Source: Pseudeuparius sepicola (Eukaryota > Arthropoda > Insecta > Coleoptera > Anthribidae). From it: a stretch of 64,000 nucleotides of DNA. How positions within the stretch are numbered: the first letter of the stretch is position 1; each line of letters starts with the position of its first letter. Position numbers and translations under genes: made by a program. Below are positions 21,101 to 31,671 of the stretch, piece by piece. The DNA lies in NCBI GenBank assembly GCA_963920635.1, contig OY987308.1, positions 20,427,096-20,491,095 on the forward strand, read 5' to 3'. The notes under the pieces are model-generated. The model saw only the letters and a program-made list of their open reading frames with translations, made no database searches and had not been told where the DNA came from.

Positions 21101-21132
21101 TAGCAAAGTCTAGTATCCTCTAGACTTTGCTG
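21101..21132. repeat. Short perfect hairpin with CTAGACTTTGCT arms
   Basis: AGCAAAGTCTAG and CTAGACTTTGCT face each other across a few bases. The same core (CAAAGTCTAG or CTAGACTTTG) occurs singly near 9885 and 54630, and close variants occur at 54412-54457 and 60852, suggesting the terminus of a dispersed short element. Confidence 0.5.
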
Positions 21133-24100
21133 ATAGGTTCGGCCAATTATTGGGGCAACACCAAACAGAATGTCAACTTACAATTAGAATTTTTGTATCG
21201 TTTACACCCCTTGGGCACTGAATCGCCGGACACACAGTATATATTTTTATTAGTTACTTACGGTTACGTTATCTGTGCTTAAGCTAAAAAAATAAAAATA
21301 AATAACAACCTCTTTCTGTATTCAACATTTTTTCAGAAAAACGCCTCGGTACATTAAAAAATATTCCCTAATAGAGGGAAGGCAATCAGCTTTTTCACTT
21401 TTCTCAAAGTTTTCATTTTGGACATAGGTTTTGTTTTTCAAATCAACGTAAGAAATTGAAGCAACATAATGTAGATCACTATATCCTAAAAAAGATAATT
21501 TTAAAAATCTGCCAATCCGTTAAAATCGTCAAATATCAAACTGAAATACGCCCAACCCTGAATCTATTCCTAATTTTATAAAAGCCAAATCGTAGAATTA
21601 TTTCACTGGCCCCTTCTCCCTTCTCCCCCCGTGTCTATTTTTAGACTTGTTTGCCCCGCCCCGAACACAAATGAGCCTTTTGGAATACGAAATTGTCGAG
21701 TACGAAATCTACTATCTACGAAGTCTAATTATCGATTTTGTTAGAGTCATTGTAATTATCGAAAATAGATGGTGCTAAACAGTAGTACTGGACGAGAGCT
21801 AAATAGAAATAATAATACCGCTATACACCAGTAGATGGAGTTGGTGCGCGGAGGCGAATGACTACGATCATTGGAAAAAGTTTTAAATACAATCGAATAT
21901 CCATAGTCCTTCGCCTCCAAAAGCGCTCGGCATTTTATCTGGATCCGTGAGAGGTCTTTTTAAACCTTCAGTCAACGCTACCATGTTGAAAAACAAAGCA
22001 ATCGAGAGAAAATGTTTTCGTTTAAAGGGGCGCGTCCCACAGTGTCTCGCTGAAAGGCCGTAGGTGGGAAATTGGATATGGATTGAAAATAAGGCCGTAA
22101 ATCGTATTATAGCGGCGCAATAATAGATCGGTTACGCAAGGACCGAGCAGTAAAAGAGCGGGGACAGTAAAAATGTGCTGTCGGCGATGCAGCATTAACT
22201 ACGGCTTTATGGTCTCAAAACCGTCGACCGGGAAGAGGTAATGTCGTTTTTATCGTCGCTTTTGTATGTTCTCGAGAGCCAATAACATGTTGGATGTTCG
22301 TCATCAGCGCTAGATTTGTGCCACGCGAAGTTTTATCCAACCAGGAAGATCGCGATATTGTGATTGTTTCCTGTATACATACAAACATTTTGTGCTAATT
22401 CCAGGAGTGTCGACGCCTGTCTATGAGACGGTGAGAAAATGTGACGATTTTAATGTGATTACTTCCTCGAAACAATATTATACGAAACGATGCGTAGAGT
22501 TTCGTTCCAACTCTCTTAAGGGCCATTAGAGGCTCCCTTTTATATTATTGAAGAGGGGGACCCCAGCGCGCACACACACATGCACCCTCGCCCTCATTGT
22601 GTGCCAACCCCTCGGTCTGTGTTTCGAAATGACAGGTAGATTTCGAGCGCATTCTGGCGCAGAGTTTTGGAGGTCGCTTGAAGGACAAACGAGCGAGCTG
22701 AGCGTGTATAAGCTGTTATTTTGCTTTCGAATTTTTAATGGGTTCCAGATGAAATTACAAGTACCGTAGAGGCATTATTTTATGTGAACTGGAAATTATT
22801 TATCCAATCGATTGTTTAAGGAGACAACGTATCCATGTTTTGGAAGGGAACATCGGTATTCAAAAACAGCGACAACAAAAAATAGTATCAAACGCGCCGA
22901 CGCCAGTGAAACGTGACCTCAATTTCAACAAATCCACGCAGGCCAAAAAAATTCGATCCCACGTCCCGTGCGTTGTATTTTTTCTCCAGAGGGGGGCCGA
23001 CACGTCGTAAATATAGACCGAAACGAAAATAAATCTTGGCATGGGCGGTCCCGGCAATTGTGGCTCTAAAAACGGCCGTGACAGCATTGATTCCGACTAA
23101 AATTAGCGATGAAAGTTCGTGGCAATAAAAGTGATGGATTGATGCAGAGTTGGTAGGCAGCCAGCCAACACTAACGGGAAATTCCCCCCCTGAAAACGAT
23201 AAGACACCAATACAAATAGGAATATTGGGATTTAGAAAAACGAGTGGAATTTTAAAGGTTTAAACCAGTCATCTAGATGTTACTTGGAACATACGTTCCA
23301 GGTGAAATTTACGGATTAGACAAGACACAACTTACCAGTTCTGGTAACTCGGTCTCAATTTCCGCATATCTCCTGTCACGAAACAACAAAGGAAGCGCGC
23401 TTCCAAATGCTGCTCCCATACGGGTTCGTTGCTCCCCCGACTCTTCGTCGTTTTACGAAACTGCGGCCGATACATCAACGAAAATTCGAGCGCGAACAGG
23501 ACCAACACGACGACCCCGAGTGCAACTTTAAATTTAGTTTTCGTGCCGTGGGACTTTTCGGCACAATGAACAGATAAACATAGAAAACCCGCTGGCCGGC
23601 TGCCAGGGGATTTTCCTACCGTCCATAGTTCATAATCTCCGAGCGGAGGCGCGAGCAAAAAGCAATAAATGCCGCCGCTGCAAGTTTGATAGTCGCCAAC
23701 GAACATAATCTGGGGTTCGTGTTTCAACACCACCGTTTCATGTTTTTCGGTTGGTGTGCGAACTGACGAAACGATGACAGCAGGATGCTACGTTTGTAGT
23801 GATCGATGCACAATTTAAAAGAACTTTTCTACGCCGAAATAGACCAGACGGTTACGTGATGAGTTTCATAACGTTAAAATTTGGTTCAATAGCTTCGAGA
23901 AAGGGTCTCTTTAAGTCATTTATGAACAGCGCGTTAGTTCGGACTTACCAAAACTTCACCGGCTGCGAACGTGAGGCTTACCCTAACTAGGGTAAGCTGT
24001 GCTATTACCATCTCCAGGGGCGACTTCCCATCGCGCACTAAATGGAAGACAAACAAAAGCTACCAGGTCGCGTGATTCCGTATAATTCCCCGCCAGGAGC

Positions 24101-24218
24101 GCCGAAGGCGGGCTAACAAAACAACAGCAGCGAAACGCGGCGTTGTCGGATGGACGACGAGCAACCACGTGCCCCTCCGGCTGTGGTCCCGGCACGTGCA
24201 TTCAGACCGGGATGCGGC
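21133..24218. other. Unique-looking non-coding stretch
   Basis: Mixed composition, with CpG-rich parts around 22000-22700 and 23300-24200. Opposing open frames overlap (for example 23277-23531 + and 23332-23733 -), which points to compositional bias, not coding. No domain recognised. Confidence 0.3.
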
Positions 24219-24232
24219 GTTGCCGTGGCAAC
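24219..24232. promoter_or_regulatory. X-box palindrome
   Basis: GTTGCCGTGGCAAC is a perfect match to the RFX X-box form (GTTGCC, 2-nt spacer, GGCAAC) in a CpG-rich segment. A second motif lies at 24839. RFX sites of this kind are found in promoters of ciliary genes; no such gene is visible here. Confidence 0.4.
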
Positions 24233-24838
24233 CCCGGTTCGTCTGCATACGCCCCGGCAACGAAGGGTGGCCGAGTATGGAGGCCCAGGTAGCGACAGGT
24301 AACTCGACGTAGGCCGCCCTGTGCTACTGCCCAGAGATTTCTCTAGCTATGCGTGTAACGACAGTTTGATATTTGCGTTAACAGCTGATGCTTTAATAAG
24401 TCAGAGTGTTTTGTCTTTGTAACTCGATTTTTCACCCTCGTATTCACTGTAATAATTCAGTAAGCGTACTGTCTTGACCTGGGCACCCTAGTATATTACA
24501 TCAGTAACCCTAGGGCTGCCCGAATCCCTTGTCGTAATAAATGTTGGCGGATATTGCATAGAATATCCGCATTCCCATCAAAATATGATCGATTTCCTGC
24601 TAACCCAGAGATAAATTGAATCTCTCTTCGAATATAATGCGACTAAAGGTCAAAACCTACTTTACGACTTTGCCGGTAACTGAAATTTCAATAACAGAAG
24701 AGTATCCAAACTTTATATGTGTTCATCCTGTTTCAAATTGTGAAGAACTGAAGAACTACATCGACATGATATAACCGGCTAGTTTTTCTAGGACACGACA
24801 CTGAATATTCCTAAAGCCTCTATAACATTTAACTCGAG

Positions 24839-24852
24839 GTTGCCGTGACAAC
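24839..24852. promoter_or_regulatory. Second X-box-like motif
   Basis: GTTGCCGTGACAAC differs by one base from the palindrome at 24219. Function is inferred from the motif only. Confidence 0.35.
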
Positions 24853-26239
24853 AGCACAGATTAGATAAATTGGTGTAATTTGGATGACTATACCAGGATC
24901 TGCTACATGTGGCACGGCCAATTGAGATAACGCGATTGTTAGATAATAGCGCGCTTTTGTTTGTTTTGTGTCTAGCAAATTGCAAGTTATAAATTATGGT
25001 TTTATTGGAACGGCCTTGGCAACCATTACCGTGTATATTCCATGTTTTTAATGGCGGGAGTAGACAAGCTATGTGCGGGGAAAAAGTGTGCTCGTACGCA
25101 CATAGCTTATCTATTGTCGGGTGTTTTAATATCTGGAAAATCAAACATGACGAAACCGAATGTCCGCTAAAGTTTGGATACTTTGTTGGCGCGCGGCGTT
25201 CCTTTTACAACGTTTTAGTACGTTATAAATTCAAAAATAAATATGCGGCTGGTAATTACCGCCCGGTTGTCGCAATGGCGGTTGCCAAGTTCCCAGTTTT
25301 CGAAACCGCGCGGAATGCCTCTTATTTTTAGACCCAAGTGCCTGGAGGAAATATGTTCGAGTTTGCGAACTGCCGGCGATCTGTGGCAGACAAATCGTGT
25401 CTCGGAAGAGGTGATTCATCGCCAAACTTTACAGACGATCGATCAATGTTGTAAAATTTCTGATGGAGTTCTGCAACATCGGCAACTTGCCCGATTTGAA
25501 CTATAAAACAGTAAAAAAACTCGTAGATATCGGCACTCAAAAACGTTTAGAAACAGAGTATACGCAACAGCCCATAATTTCCCCGATAAAAAAGCAATAA
25601 GTATAACTGTAATGGCGAAGCGCGGAGCCACACAACAATAACATTTATTTCTAAGGTCACTCCTATTGTTGCGCCAACAATAACCACAATAAAAACAAGA
25701 GATCGTAAAAAATGCATTAACTGTGCGGAAAAAATGGCGCATTGTTAGGTGAAACCGAGCGCCGCCCGCGTAATTGCCGGCTTAAAACTGCGATGAAATT
25801 TCTCATGGGATAACCGTAATTAGACATCTATTTTCGACGCGAATGGCGATCGATCGGTTCTAGCTCGTAAGCCGAAAAGTTTTCAATCAGTTTGCGTGGA
25901 ACGGCATTTAATTCGTTTGGTTTTGATGGAAACCAAACAACTGCCGATGGGCGAAATAGGTCGTGTCTGATTGGCTTATTAGCGCACTCGTGGGGCAGCA
26001 CAAACGGTCCGATGTATGTTGGACAAATAGTAAACTAGTGCAAACAGGCGCTGATGTTTGGCAACTATATAACAAACTTCCACCAAGGTTATGAGAAGGG
26101 TAGCATCGAAACTATTGTATAAATCTAAAGATAACATATTATCGAAAATCATTCTTGTATTTCATTTCCATTGGTCTCGACTCAATTATTTACTTACTGA
26201 CTACTGGCATAATGTGGATGCCTTAATTCTTATCACATT
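24853..26239. other. Unique-looking non-coding stretch
   Basis: Short overlapping frames on both strands (24788-25742) without domains. No supported gene. Confidence 0.3.
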
Positions 26240-26300
26240 CTAATTGACTATGTCATTTTATTGGAGAATCTATGAATACGACAGGTACGTTGATTGTTAG

Positions 26301-27176
26301 TGTAAGACCCCAAAACTCATAGTATTTTTTTTTAACAAAATTAAATAAATATAATCAATGATAATTAAATTTTATCGATCCCATAAAATAAAAGAAATTA
26401 ATTACTTACTACAACTAAAAGATTGATTAGTTTGATTTGTTTGTCTGATTGTCTTATCAAATAAATAGGCTGGCTGTCATTTGTCGAGTGGCTGATTATT
26501 TACCTGAAAAAAAATTACCTGAGCAAAAGAATTTGTTACGTAAATAAATACGTCTTAAAAATTATGGAATATTGATTATGGTTTTAATATTTTTATTTTT
26601 ACTTTTACTGATTATAAATAATAGGCGGCCTGAATACTGAACGACAGTATGTTGGCTGAACGTCAATGCCCAATATTCCGAACGACAGGAATATAAGTAA
26701 GACACTGAACGACAGCGTCTGGGTGACACGAACGACTGTGTCTATTATCTGATCGGCAGATAATAAGGCCTAAACATATTTCTATCACATTATAACCAGT
26801 AATTAAATAATTAGTCATCAGTTAATAAAATTCAGGTATAAAAGGGTAAATTCGTTTGCTCGTGAGATAGACTCACCTAATTTGAAGAACAGCAATACAA
26901 TCACAAATCTCAATGGGTGAAATCACAGTAGGTCACAAATTTTAAATAAAATAAAACCACACGCACTCGACAAGACACTGCATAGAAATGAGAACGTAAT
27001 ATTCTGTCTGAATGCAAGGGCCTATGTGACACCCACTCGTCCTAATGGTGTTAACATAAACAACCGCCAAGAGTTGGACCGTTTTAGTCTTGATTATCAT
27101 GCGTTTCACTTTTTACCTTTAGAATTTGGTACCTATAAGTTTTACGAAAAGATGTTAAAAAAAATAAATTATTATA
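26301..27176. mobile_element. Unclassified 876-bp insertion, TSD TTAG
   Basis: Defined by comparison with the uninterrupted repeat at 36.3 kb. It is flanked by TTAG (26297-26300 and 27177-27180). It begins TGTAAGACCCC, as an LTR might, but ends TATTATA, not CA. It has a TATA box (TATAAAAG, 26837-26844), an upstream array of hairpins (26634-26765) and no recognisable protein. A solo or truncated LTR-type element is possible. Confidence 0.6.
26634..26765. repeat. Array of hairpins with a common GAACGAC loop
   Basis: Consecutive stem-loops: 26634-26650 (ATACTG/CAGTAT, loop AACGA), 26673-26694 (ATATTCC/GGAATAT, loop GAACGACA), 26700-26720 (AGACACTG/CAGCGTCT, one mismatch), 26725-26742 (GACAC/GTGTC, loop GAACGACT) and 26743-26765 (TATTATCTG/CAGATAATA, loop ATCGG). 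A weaker one at about 26652-26673 holds GAACGTC. Stems differ but stay complementary while the loop is constant, and GAACG recurs every 19-27 bp. Confidence 0.8.
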
Positions 27177-27245
27177 TTAGTAAAATTAATAATGGTTTCC
27201 ATGATGAAGTAGTAAGTAATTTCAAACGGATTTCGAACGCTTAAT

Positions 27246-28179
27246 TGTAAAAATCATTTGAAATGTAGATTATTTACCTTGTCAGTGGCTCTCAATCAGG
27301 GGGTCTTCACAATGCAAATTCACTCGACGGCTAAATACTTTATATTGTTGTACAAACTCGGGCATATGAAAAAGACAAAAGCAACAGTTACTGACCTGCT
27401 ACCTTGATAAAATTATGGTATACTCACCGGGGGTTGTTAGCCCCTTTACTCCCGGTTAACCTCCATGCGTCCGTCATATCGGATATCTTTCTTAGCATTT
27501 TACTATCATATAATATCTTCGACGACTAGCTAGTGTCACCTAAAATAAGTAAAGGCTTCCCCGGATACTCAACTGCCGCTAAACAGTAAAGCATCCCAAC
27601 AAATTAGACAGGGGGTGTGGTACTGGCACCCCACATGTTTATTCGTGTCATCGAGCCCCAAGTGAGGCCTCTAATCTCACCAGTCAGCACTCGAGGAACA
27701 AGCTATCGTCCCCAAAATGGACAGAGGCTTTCGCACCCATTGTGCCGGCACCAAATGTGCGGTAACAGATCTGTACGGACGTACTCATAAAAGCCAGGTG
27801 TATCAAAAGCACCACTATCATTCATATCAACATCACCTCGAGAAACAGGACTTTTCCCGATCTCAAAATCACAGAAAACCACACTTCAATCAACAACAAC
27901 TTGACGGCGGGTACCCAAAGTGTTAATGCATGCGACGGCCGATTATTACTGAGCAGGTCAATTTTAGGATTGCTCTCTCACAGTATGAATCCAGTAGCGC
28001 GCTTGTACTTTTGCGCACACTATTGTTTTGGAAGTATTTATTGTTTAGATGATATTTAATTGTTACTGATAATTGAAATAGTTTAGATTATGGGTGTTTA
28101 CACGTAAAAAAATATATTACGAATAAGAATATAATATAGGTATTTAGAATACAAAATAAAAATAAAACCACGGTTTACA
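27246..28179 (-). repeat. 3' LTR of second Gypsy (left copy)
   Basis: 934 bp, same as 33253-34186. A plus-strand open frame of 69 codons inside both LTRs (27717-27926 here) is antisense to the element and shows no domain. Confidence 0.95.
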
Positions 28180-28225
28180 TTCGGCCAACCTGAAAAAATG
28201 TTGCGTCCTCGCAACCTAGTCTGAA

Positions 28226-29029
28226 TTAATCTGAATCAGTAGTTAAGGGCACACCATCTTCCCCACTATGATCGTCGGTATCATCAGAAACCCCGCCCGG
28301 TGGGATCCAAGGCTTCATCCGATCAACTGCTACAATATTATCATATTTTTTTGTAGCACTTCGTGTAGATGATGGCATATCCTGCACTCTATATCTGTCG
28401 TTGGGCAGCACTTCGATGATTACCATTGGACCGGCATATTTGGGCCTTAATTTTTTACTCTTGCCATCTGTTTGAGCATTCTTCATTATGAGCACAAGGT
28501 CACCAGTTCTATATGCTTTGGCTTTCTTTCTCCTTTTGTCGAAACTTTCTTTTTGTTTAATTTGATTTTCTTTTATTTTTTTGGAAGCTTCTTCCCTAGA
28601 AGAATTCATGTCCCTTGTCATGACAGGAAAGTCAAGCTCCACAGATAAAATGTCATTTTTGGCTCGTGGAGAATATCCCATTAAAAGTTGATTTGGGGAT
28701 TTCCCCGTAATTTGGTGGACGGTATCATTAATTGCAAACTGAATACTATCAACGTGACAATCCCAGTTATCTTCAGTATCACTCGTAGTAACGAGAGCAT
28801 TTAGAATAGTTCTATTGAGCCTTTCGACCTGACCGTTGGCCCGAGGTGTAGCAACTGCGTTGAGGATGAGTTGAATGTTGTGCCGTAGGCAAAATTTCTT
28901 GAAAATTTTTGAAGTAAATGCAGTTCCTCTATCTGTTATAATGCGTGTCGGCAGCCCAAACGTCTTGCACAGGTATTCTAGTTGAGTTATTACAGGTCTA
29001 GTTTTCGTCGATCTTACTGGCTTTAACAA
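28226..29029 (-). pseudogene. pol: Integrase C-terminal part, frame-shifted from pol
   Basis: Contains the second and third catalytic residues of a D,D-35-E integrase: D33 in ITDRGTAFTS and E69 in NGQVERLNRT. A basic linker and a KYAGPMVI type GPY/F-like module follow, then an acidic tail. The frame is open upstream of the first ATG and overlaps the main pol frame, which stops at 29059-29061; homologous sequence switches frame between about 29060 and 29090. It is therefore the displaced C-terminal third of pol, not a separate gene. Confidence 0.9.
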
Positions 29030-29058
29030 AACGTATTTTGTAAAAGCGTCTATGGTAA

Positions 29059-31599
29059 CTATCCTTTTGTTGCCTTTTGAAATGGTCCTAAATGATCAAT
29101 GTGCACGGTGTGAAATGGAATATGTGTTTTTGCAATAGGATGAAGGTAACCTTCACGGCGACCAGATGGTAGCTTGTTGTAAAGGCATGGTATACAGCTG
29201 GCGATATACTTCTCTACATATTCCCGCATCCGTGGAAACCAGTATTTTTGGCACAAGTTTTTCAGTGTCTTTTCGCAAGCGTAGTGTCCGGCGTCATCAT
29301 GAGCCCACCGTACCACTTGATTTCTGAAACCCTGTGGGACAACCCACTGAACGCCCAATACTGTTATTCGATATACCCTTCCATTTCTGAGTGCGTAGTT
29401 CTTGTATATATTTTTGTCGTAGTCCGTCTCTGGGGGTTTTGATAATACTTCCCGAATAAGTTTAATCTTCTCGTCGCTTAGTTGGGCAGATAAAATCCAA
29501 TCCACTTCTTCGATCTTTAAGACGATATTTTCTGGTGGTGCTACCTCACTTTCACATGGGTTTCTGCTTAATGCGTCTACATGCTGCATACGGCAACCTG
29601 GTCTGTATTCGACGGTGAATGTATATTCTTGAAGTTGAAGCCACCAACGTGCTATTCGAGGTACTAGGTCTCTTTTGGCACTGGCAGTTTTAAGGGCATT
29701 GCAGTCTGTTATCACCTTGAATGTTATCCCAAGTAGATACACCCTGAATTTAAGTAGAGTCTCGACTACCGCCAGTGTTTCTAATTCGTATGAGTGGTAT
29801 CGGCTTTCTGCGCTATTTGTATGGCGACTATAGTAAGCTACAGGTCGCAATTGACTGTGATGTTCCTGGAGTAAAATTCCTGCAATTCCACTCTGACTCG
29901 CATCTGTATGCAGTTCTGTTCGTGCGTTAACATCATACAAGGCTAAAATTGGACGTTCTGTAAGCTTCGCCTTCAAACTTCTGAATGCATTATCTTCCTG
30001 TTCTTCCAACTTCCAGATACAATCCTTACGAGTGAGCAACGTTAGTGGTTTAACAATTGAAGCGTAATCTTTAACAAATTTTCTAAAGTAACCAGTTAAG
30101 CCTAAGAATTGGCGAATGTTCTTAACATTTTTGGGTTGTGGAAACTGTCTCACTGCTTCAATTTTTCCTTGTCCAGGTCGTACGCCTAACTCGTCAATTT
30201 CAAATCCCAGATAGTTGATTGATGAGGACAAAAATACACATTTCTTAAGATTTAACGTTAGGTTTTCGTTGCGGAAAGTGTTAAGTACAAGGCGTAGACT
30301 ATTTAAGTTGTCTTTGCATGTCTTGGTAGGAATCACGACATCGTCCAAATATACCGCAGCAATATCTCGGTAGGGTCCCAAAATTCTGTTCATCAAACGT
30401 TGAAATACTGCTGGGGCATTGCAAAGACCAAACGGCATACGGTTGTATTCATATTGTCCTTCGGTAGTCACAAACGAAGTGTAAGGCTTACTATTTTCTT
30501 CCACTGGAATCTGATGGTAGCCGGAGGTTAGATCTAAACTAGTGAAAACGCTACACCCACTTAATCTATCGATTTGGTCATCGATCCTAGGCAAAGGGAA
30601 TTTTTGCTTAAGAGTTTTCATGTTTAATTTCCGATAGTCAATGCACATGCGATCTTCTCCATTCTTTTTCTTCACTAACAGCACTGGAGAAGCATATGAA
30701 GACATAGACTCCCGAATAATTCCTGCACCTAACAACTCTGAGATTATGGTTCTTACTTTCTCCTTTTCTGCTTCCGCCATTCGATAAGGCCGATAGGTGA
30801 ATGGTTTATCGTCTGTTAATTTTATTTCAATCTGTGCCGATTTTGCCATACCAAGATCTTCAGGTTTGTCTCCCAACAGATCACGAAATTCTTGCAGTAA
30901 ACTAAGCAATTCTGTGCGCATTGCTGAGTCAGTGATTCCGATATTAATATTTTCTTCCTTAAGTGGAGGTATTTTACCTATTTCAACAGTTAGTACGTTT
31001 TCTTGGTAGTTTCTGTAGTCAAGTTCACATGTAAACCCACGTGCTATTGGGTGTTTTGAATTTAGCGTAAGGTCCTTTCCAGAAAGATTGAGTATAGGTA
31101 ATATGGTAGCTGTATCTTTAGTAACGTGAATCAGTACTCGAGGTATAGCATACTCACATCCAGGTTGAGATCTACAGCAAGCATCCACTAACAAATCTCC
31201 TTCAAACGGTTCCTTACTATACACGGGCAAGTTAGCCACGTAATTCGCAGGAATCAAAACCGAGTCTGTTAACCAGAGTGCTATTTTCTTTGGGTTTACT
31301 TTGGGATTTTGTTCAATAAATTTTAATTCTTGGTTATCCTTTAGTACCAGTAAACCCGGCTGTTCAGTAAATGGTTGACCTACTAAAATTGGTATTTCTT
31401 GGAGATCATCTGGAACCACAAGAGCATTCACTGAGCGTTTGACGTCATCTATAATGATGTCTAGCTGTAGTTTGCCCAAAGCCTTACTGTAACTCGGACC
31501 ATATCCTTTTATTATGACGTCACAATCCGTAGAAATTTTGGGATCAAGTCGTTTGGCATCAGTCAACCGAATAAGATTACAGCTTGATCCAAAATCCAC
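29059..31599 (-). CDS. pol: Pol of second Gypsy: protease, RT, RNase H, integrase N-part (broken)
   Basis: 846 codons from the first internal ATG, but open back to the gag stop at 31669, so probably read as a Gag-Pol fusion. The protease active site reads VDFGSS in place of the usual D-T/S-G, with F at the second position. RT carries YLDD at residues 417-420. RNase H has HTDAS and a conserved ELETLAV segment. The integrase zinc finger shows HDDAGHYA then C-x2-C in SCIPC. The first catalytic aspartate (HIDHLGPF, D835) is followed within 11 residues by a premature TAG at 29059-29061. The copy cannot make complete integrase. Confidence 0.9.
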   Translation of the reverse strand: MDFGSSCNLIRLTDAKRLDPKISTDCDVIIKGYGPSYSKALGKLQLDIIIDDVKRSVNALVVPDDLQEIPILVGQPFTEQPGLLVLKDNQELKFIEQNPKVNPKKIALWLTDSVLIPANYVANLPVYSKEPFEGDLLVDACCRSQPGCEYAIPRVLIHVTKDTATILPILNLSGKDLTLNSKHPIARGFTCELDYRNYQENVLTVEIGKIPPLKEENINIGITDSAMRTELLSLLQEFRDLLGDKPEDLGMAKSAQIEIKLTDDKPFTYRPYRMAEAEKEKVRTIISELLGAGIIRESMSSYASPVLLVKKKNGEDRMCIDYRKLNMKTLKQKFPLPRIDDQIDRLSGCSVFTSLDLTSGYHQIPVEENSKPYTSFVTTEGQYEYNRMPFGLCNAPAVFQRLMNRILGPYRDIAAVYLDDVVIPTKTCKDNLNSLRLVLNTFRNENLTLNLKKCVFLSSSINYLGFEIDELGVRPGQGKIEAVRQFPQPKNVKNIRQFLGLTGYFRKFVKDYASIVKPLTLLTRKDCIWKLEEQEDNAFRSLKAKLTERPILALYDVNARTELHTDASQSGIAGILLQEHHSQLRPVAYYSRHTNSAESRYHSYELETLAVVETLLKFRVYLLGITFKVITDCNALKTASAKRDLVPRIARWWLQLQEYTFTVEYRPGCRMQHVDALSRNPCESEVAPPENIVLKIEEVDWILSAQLSDEKIKLIREVLSKPPETDYDKNIYKNYALRNGRVYRITVLGVQWVVPQGFRNQVVRWAHDDAGHYACEKTLKNLCQKYWFPRMREYVEKYIASCIPCLYNKLPSGRREGYLHPIAKTHIPFHTVHIDHLGPFQKATKG

Positions 31600-31664
31600 A
31601 AAACCACGGAGAGGCGTATTGTTGACAAGAATATTCTTAAAGTACTTTTTGTTGGTTTGGGTTT

Positions 31665-31671
31665 CTAGTCA
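31665..31671 (-). promoter_or_regulatory. Stop-codon readthrough context UGA CUAG between gag and pol
   Basis: On the minus strand gag ends TTG TGA CTA GAA (stop 31671-31669). Pol continues in exactly the same frame with no further stop up to its protease motif. TGA followed by CTAG is a known leaky-stop context in eukaryotes and RNA viruses. No frameshift is needed, in contrast to the element at 10098. Confidence 0.75.

Larger units (their letters stand above)
26240..27207. repeat. Dispersed repeat interrupted by an insertion
   Basis: 26240-26300 plus 27177-27207 together match the reverse complement of about 36310-36400 (GAGAATCTATGAATA, CAGGTAC, TTGATTGTTAG, then TAATAATGGTTTCCATGAT). In the copy at 36 kb the two halves are contiguous, so 26301-27176 is foreign. 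Similarity stops after CCATGAT. Confidence 0.8.

Noticed and set aside
23277..23733. Opposing frames (84 codons + and 133 codons -)
   Set aside because: Neither has a domain; the overlap on both strands argues for composition bias.
27026..27244. Open frame of 72 codons just left of the second Gypsy LTR
   Set aside because: It crosses the boundary between the 26301-27176 insertion and the older repeat, as shown by the uninterrupted copy near 36.3 kb, so it is unlikely to be a gene.
27717..27926. 69-codon frame present twice (also 33724-33933)
   Set aside because: It lies inside both LTRs, antisense to the element, with no domain; the duplication is simply the LTR pair.
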